Positions 59,401-64,000 of a stretch of DNA of 64,000 nucleotides are shown here, in pieces. Source of the stretch: Atkinsonella hypoxylon (lineage: Eukaryota; Ascomycota; Sordariomycetes; Hypocreales; Clavicipitaceae); assembly GCA_000729835.1 (NCBI GenBank), contig JFHB01000094.1, positions 47,193 through 111,192 of the forward strand, written 5' to 3'. A program made the translations under genes and the position numbers. Under the pieces are notes generated by a model. That model worked only from the letters and a program-made list of their open reading frames with translations, did not search any database and was not told the DNA's origin. Each line of letters begins with the position of its first letter. Position 1 is the first letter of the stretch.

Positions 59401-61364
59401 TGCGAATAGCACTAAACTACTAAGTCCTAAACAGCTATATCTAGCTAATTTAGAGCCTTCTAAGACCTATAAGCCTAATTTTACTAAAATAAGGGCTATA
59501 GGCTCCTATTGCGAAGTTCTAATCCCATTAGAACAGAGATCTAGGTTGCAGAAGCTAGCTAAAAGAACTATTCCTAGTAGACTTTTAGCTATACTAGGTT
59601 CTAATGTATATTTAATATATATCCCCTCTAAACGAGCTGTTATAAAGACTAGCTTCGTTAAAATTATAGAAGGAATAGGTTCTATTTTATAGGGCATCCC
59701 TAAGGTTCCTATTAGTTCTATAGTGGATAATCCTTTAGAGGGAGAAATTAATAACTAGCAGTTAGTAGATAATTATACTCCTAAATATCCTTATCCTAGT
59801 CATCTAGATGTGCTGAATCATCCACTAGAACCTGTAGATTAAGCTCTTCTACTAAGCAACCCTATAGAAGCTATAGAGGCCCCTAAAGCCCCTATACCTA
59901 TAGAAACACCTATAGAAGCTACTATAGAAGCTAAAGCTGATGCTGATGCTATAGATTTAGATGGAGATATATTTTCCTTAATCAAGGATCTATGCTTTAA
60001 GGTAAGGACTAAAGCAGCTATTACTTCTAATAGTAAGGATGAACTTCCTAATACGTGGAAGCAAGCCCTAAAAAGCTCTGCTAAGCAGCATTAGATAGAA
60101 GCTACCTATAGCAAATTTAAGCAGCTATTAGCTGCTAGAACCTTTAAATTTATAGGGAAAGACTAAGTACCTAAGGGCCGAAGAGTTCTAAAGAATAGGC
60201 TTATTTATAGGCTTAAAAAGGATAAAGAAAATAATCCTATTAAATATAAGGCCTGCCTTATTGCTAAGGGATTTATGCAAATAGAAGGTTAAGACTATCT
60301 AGAGACCTTTGCTGCAACTAGTATTCCTCCTAGCTAGCGTATATTATTAGCTCTTGCAGCTTTTAATAACTTGGAAGTTAAGCAAATTAACTTTATAGAA
60401 GCGTTTTTAAATAGCAAGCTAAAAGAAGCTATTTATATAGAAATCCTAAATAGATTCGTTGAATTTATAGAGCAAGCATCGCTATTAGTAGCTAAGCTAC
60501 TAAAAAGCTGTAATTACAGGCCTTCTAAAGACTAAGTAATTAAGCTAGAAAAATCCCTCTATAGTTTAAAGCAAAGTCCTAGAGAATAGCAGCAAATTCT
60601 AACAGAATTACTTTAAAAGCATAGATTTAAACCTCTTATATTAAACCCAGCAGTCTTTTATAACCCAGCTACATCTATATATATTGCTACTTATGTAGAT
60701 AACTGTCTTCTAATTAAGCCTAATTTACAATATATTAATAAGCTTAAAAAGCTACTAAATCAAGCCTATTTAATAGAAGATAGAGAACCAGCAGAATTCT
60801 TTCTAGGTGTACAAATTACCTATAATAGGTCTAAAAGGTCTATTAAAATCCACTAATCTTAATACATCCTTAAAGCACTAGAAAGATTTAAAATGCTAAA
60901 TACTAAGCTAGCTTCTATCTCTATACAGCTAGGAATTCTAAAGTAACTAGTTACAAAACTTCTCTTAAAATCCGATTATAAGCTTTATTAGAGCATAATA
61001 GGCACTATAATGTACCTAATGTTGCTAACTAGGGCTAATATTGCTTTTTCCGTTTAGTAGCTATTAACCTTTCTAGCTAAGCCCTATATAGAGCACCTAA
61101 ACGCCTCTAAGCACCTCTTAAGGTACTTAAGTAGTACTAGAAGCTTTACTATTATTTATAAGCATTCTAGTCTACTCCCTATAGGGTCCTCTTCTAAAGC
61201 TTCTAGCTCTAAAGAAGTACTTAAGACCCTCCTTAGTTATTGCAATAGCGATTTTGCTAGTAATAAAGTCTCTTCTAAATTAACCTATACTTATCTATAT
61301 AAGCTAGCTAGTGGATCTATTAGCTAGAAATCGAAAAAAGCTAGTACTATTGCTCTTTCTACTG
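56462..61364 (+). pseudogene. Copia copy C gag-pol, cut in RNase H
   Basis: Collinear with copy B in the same single frame from ATA 56462. The protease reads YNTGSTCYIV near 57974 (Asp-to-Asn at the catalytic position), integrase lies about 58790-59830, and RT LYSLKQSPRE near 60554. The frame ends abruptly in RNase H after TIALST at 61364, where the 481-bp repeat begins; no 3' LTR follows in the window. Stops are again almost all TAA or TAG at Gln/Trp positions. The intact stretch at 59381-59692 is part of integrase, not a separate gene. Confidence 0.92.
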
Positions 61365-61844
61365 TGTTGCAGCAGGGTTACCCCCTTGCGCTCTTATATT
61401 AGCTTTACAAGGGATACTATATATAGGTTTTCTTTATAAGAGTGTACATCGCTTAAACGTCTAGATAGTCTAAGTAAGCAAGCGTATAAGCAGCTTCTAC
61501 TAATTCTTTTTAGGCTTTTGCTCTTTTAATTAATTAATATCTTTTAGCCTACTTTAATTTACAACACTTAACGCTTAAGAAATATTACTTTACTAATACT
61601 AATACTTTCCTTAACTCTTTAATATATTTAGCTTCTTTTATATATATATAGCTTCTAAGCTATAATTAATATTTTATTTCTGCCTTTTTTAACTATTTAA
61701 TCTTCTTACCTACTATTGCTTAATAGTATATACTAATAAATATCTTACTCTTTACTAATTCTCTTTAATCTTAATGTACACTATATTATTACCTACTTTA
61801 GTATAAACTATATAGTTATTTAGGGGTTTAGTTTTAAGGCAATA
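61365..61844 (+). mobile_element. ~481-bp LTR-like repeat, copy 2
   Basis: Starts tgttgcagcaggg and ends ttttaaggcaata (RIP form of ggcgaca). It is inserted in copy C's RNase H. The flanks tactg and aaaat do not match, so it may be the 5' LTR of an element continuing rightward rather than a solo LTR. Confidence 0.65.
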
Positions 61845-64000
61845 AAAATAGAGGCTTTACTAGGGACTTATTCTAATTAAAGCGCATTATATAATTAGAA
61901 GGTTTTTTATAGAGATCCTAAAAGAAAGAAGAAAAAGCTACTAAGTATTAAAGATAAAAGAGCACTTTAGCTTAAATATTGCTAATATAAGAAAGAAGGA
62001 AATTATAGAGATAAAAGCTCTATATTATAAGGGATTATTTAATTAAGAGAGAAAGAAAATTTCTATAGCTTTTTTAAGCTAAGAAGAGCTAAGCCTAGTT
62101 AAAGATAATTACTACATTATAAATACTAGCTAGCCTATTTAACCTCTATTTTGCTCTTAGCTAAAATAGCCTTAATATAGTAAAAAGGAAGTTTTTAGGT
62201 CCCTTAAACATTATAATTATTTAATTATAGAGAAAAATTTCTCTTTTATCCTTATCTTAGCAGTTATCTTTATATTTACTATTATTAGTAATTAAGTTCT
62301 TAGCCTCTATATCTTAGCGTTAAAAGCTTATATAACTATAGAAGTAAAAGGTAAGAGCATTAAAAGTACAGCTAATATAGAGAATTATATATATTATACT
62401 CTTCTTACTAAGTAAGATTAATTGTTCTTTTTATATCTACCTTCTATATTAAGCTATTTTATTAGTTATTTATATAAGTTTAGCATTCTATATCTCTTAA
62501 AGAAAAGTATAAGCTTTACGTTTAAAGCAGCTAATACTAGCTCTAGCTAATCTAGTAAATCTTCTAAAAAAGTTATTTTAAAACCTAAGATTATAATAGA
62601 ATTAAATGCTTAAGATAAAAAGGCTAATATTAGTAGCGCTATAGCTATACCTTATAAGGCTCTTACTAAGGCTATAGGTAAAGCTATTAAAAAGCAGTAA
62701 GCTTAAGCTACCTTTAATAAAAAGTTTAATATATATTAATTTAAAAGAGAAAATGTTTTTAATTACTTAATTAGCTTTAAGCTAAAAATAGAAACCTTAT
62801 TTATTCTAAAGGAAAACTAATAAAAGATATTTATTTATTATATTAACCTATTAATCTATAAGTATATAAAGGTTATTTATACCTTATATAATTAGAAAGA
62901 AGCTAAAGAGTAGCTTTTACTTTAGTATAAAGCTACTCCTTAGAATTAAAAGAAGTAAGCTAATAAAAAGCTTAAAGACCTAAAGAGAAACTATTTAAGA
63001 ACTATAAAAAACACTCTTTATTAGCTTTAAGAGCATTAAGCTGCTATAATTAGCGCTAAGCTCTATATATAGTGCAGTATAACTGCTTAGTTTAATTATA
63101 TTTATAAGGCCTTACTAGATACTATACTTACTAGCTTTATAGATTAAATAAAAGTTACTAAAGCTAAGTTTATTGTAATACTCTATAGAGAGTTATTAGA
63201 GCAGCTTAGCTAGTATATATAAGCTAGAATAGAGCTAAAAGACTATAATTCTAAACTCTATAATAATAGAAAAGACTACCTTTATATACCTTTAGGCAGA
63301 AGAAGTCTTAAGCATTATAGTATAAGTAATTTTAGTTATAAAGCTAAGGAAATTATATAGCTTATTTTAGAAGTAAAAGATTAAATAGATAATTTAACCT
63401 AGAAGTTTAAAGATATAAAGATTATACTTATAAAGTAAGTAGTTTTAAAGATAGATATTATAAAGCTTTTTAAAGAGAAATTTAAGAAGAAGAAGAAGGA
63501 AAGGTAGAATATATATATTAACGCTATTAATATATATAATAATGCCTAAAGCTTTAGAACCTATATAACTAGAAGCTATATAAAGCAGTATTACTACTAT
63601 TACTATAGTAAAGAAGGTTATTATATAGATTAATGCTAGTTTTACTAGTATAATAATAAGATTAGCTTTATAAAGTATAATTAAAGAGCAAGTATTTTAA
63701 TAGTAAAATTAAATAATTTAGTACTACCTATTCTTATATAAAGCTTCTTTAGTATAGAAAGTTATCTTTATAGGCTTATAGTATTCTAGATTAATTGTTT
63801 TAACTACTATATTATAAAATAGTATTATCCTTAAGTTAAGGAATTTAGTAGAAAAATATTAAACTATTAAAAGCTTAATAAAAAAGAGAGAAAAATATTA
63901 GATTAAATCTTTAATAAGATTAATATTTCTAATTATTACTTAATATATATTCTACTAGAAGCTATCCTTAAGAGAGACTTTACTAATAGTACTATAGTAA
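61845..64000. other. Unidentified RIP-degraded sequence to the window edge
   Basis: 2.2 kb, extremely AT-rich, rich in aag/gaa-like codons on the plus strand (for example near 63480-63510), suggesting decayed plus-strand coding sequence. It could be the interior of the element whose LTR is at 61365. No domain recognised. Confidence 0.35.

Noticed and set aside
59381..59692. 103-codon open frame as an independent gene
   Set aside because: It is a stop-free stretch of copia copy C integrase.

Overview
The window is nuclear DNA of a filamentous ascomycete (Pezizomycotina, most likely a sordariomycete of hypocrealean type). The evidence is short 46-83 bp GT..AG introns with CTRAC/CTAAY-type branch sites, fungal gene families (VHC1-type cotransporter, GDA1, BYS1-like secreted protein), an intron-containing U6 snRNA gene, and a very large block of transposons mutated by RIP (repeat-induced point mutation). 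The genus is inference.

The window has two compartments. Bases 1 to about 23,390 are gene-bearing and of normal composition. In order: the 5' end of a probable vacuolar amino-acid transporter (minus, runs off the left edge); a complete five-exon vacuolar cation-chloride cotransporter (VHC1 type, plus); an unrecognised 420-aa protein with a C-terminal cysteine cluster (plus); a COG0523/CobW-type P-loop GTPase carrying two frameshifts (minus); a minisatellite directly followed by a 704-bp terminal-inverted-repeat element; a 103-aa conserved fungal protein (plus); a DeSI/PPPDE-thioredoxin-PUL protein (minus); a Golgi GDA1-type nucleoside diphosphatase (plus); a conserved protein resembling those annotated as magnesium-chelatase-like (minus); a U6 snRNA gene whose spliceosomal-type intron splits the ACAGAGA box and carries a B-box (minus); and a BYS1/thaumatin-like small secreted protein (minus). 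Bases 20,984 to 23,390 hold no gene I can support.

From about 23,390 to the right edge (40 kb) there is only AT-rich, TpA-rich DNA with no intact gene: decayed LTR retrotransposons whose reading frames are interrupted almost only by TAA/TAG. At least five LTR families are present: a Ty1/copia family with ~690-bp LTRs (two elements with both gag and pol, one 5'-truncated, one solo LTR with a perfect 5-bp target duplication); a second copia lineage; a Ty3/gypsy element with a 243-bp LTR; a family with 323-bp LTRs; and a family with ~481-bp LTR-like repeats. They are stacked inside one another. Reading left to right, each element is interrupted by the next and its right half does not return before base 64,000, which predicts that the missing halves lie just beyond the window in reverse order. 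Such a block is typical of constitutive heterochromatin and could be pericentromeric or centromeric; the sequence alone cannot decide.

Functionally the genes are housekeeping and unrelated to each other (vacuolar ion and amino-acid transport, Golgi glycosylation, ubiquitin-like protein handling, splicing); no secondary-metabolite or effector cluster is visible. The items most worth checking are the U6 intron architecture, the twice-frameshifted GTPase, the TIR element beside the minisatellite, and the nested RIP-mutated transposon stack.
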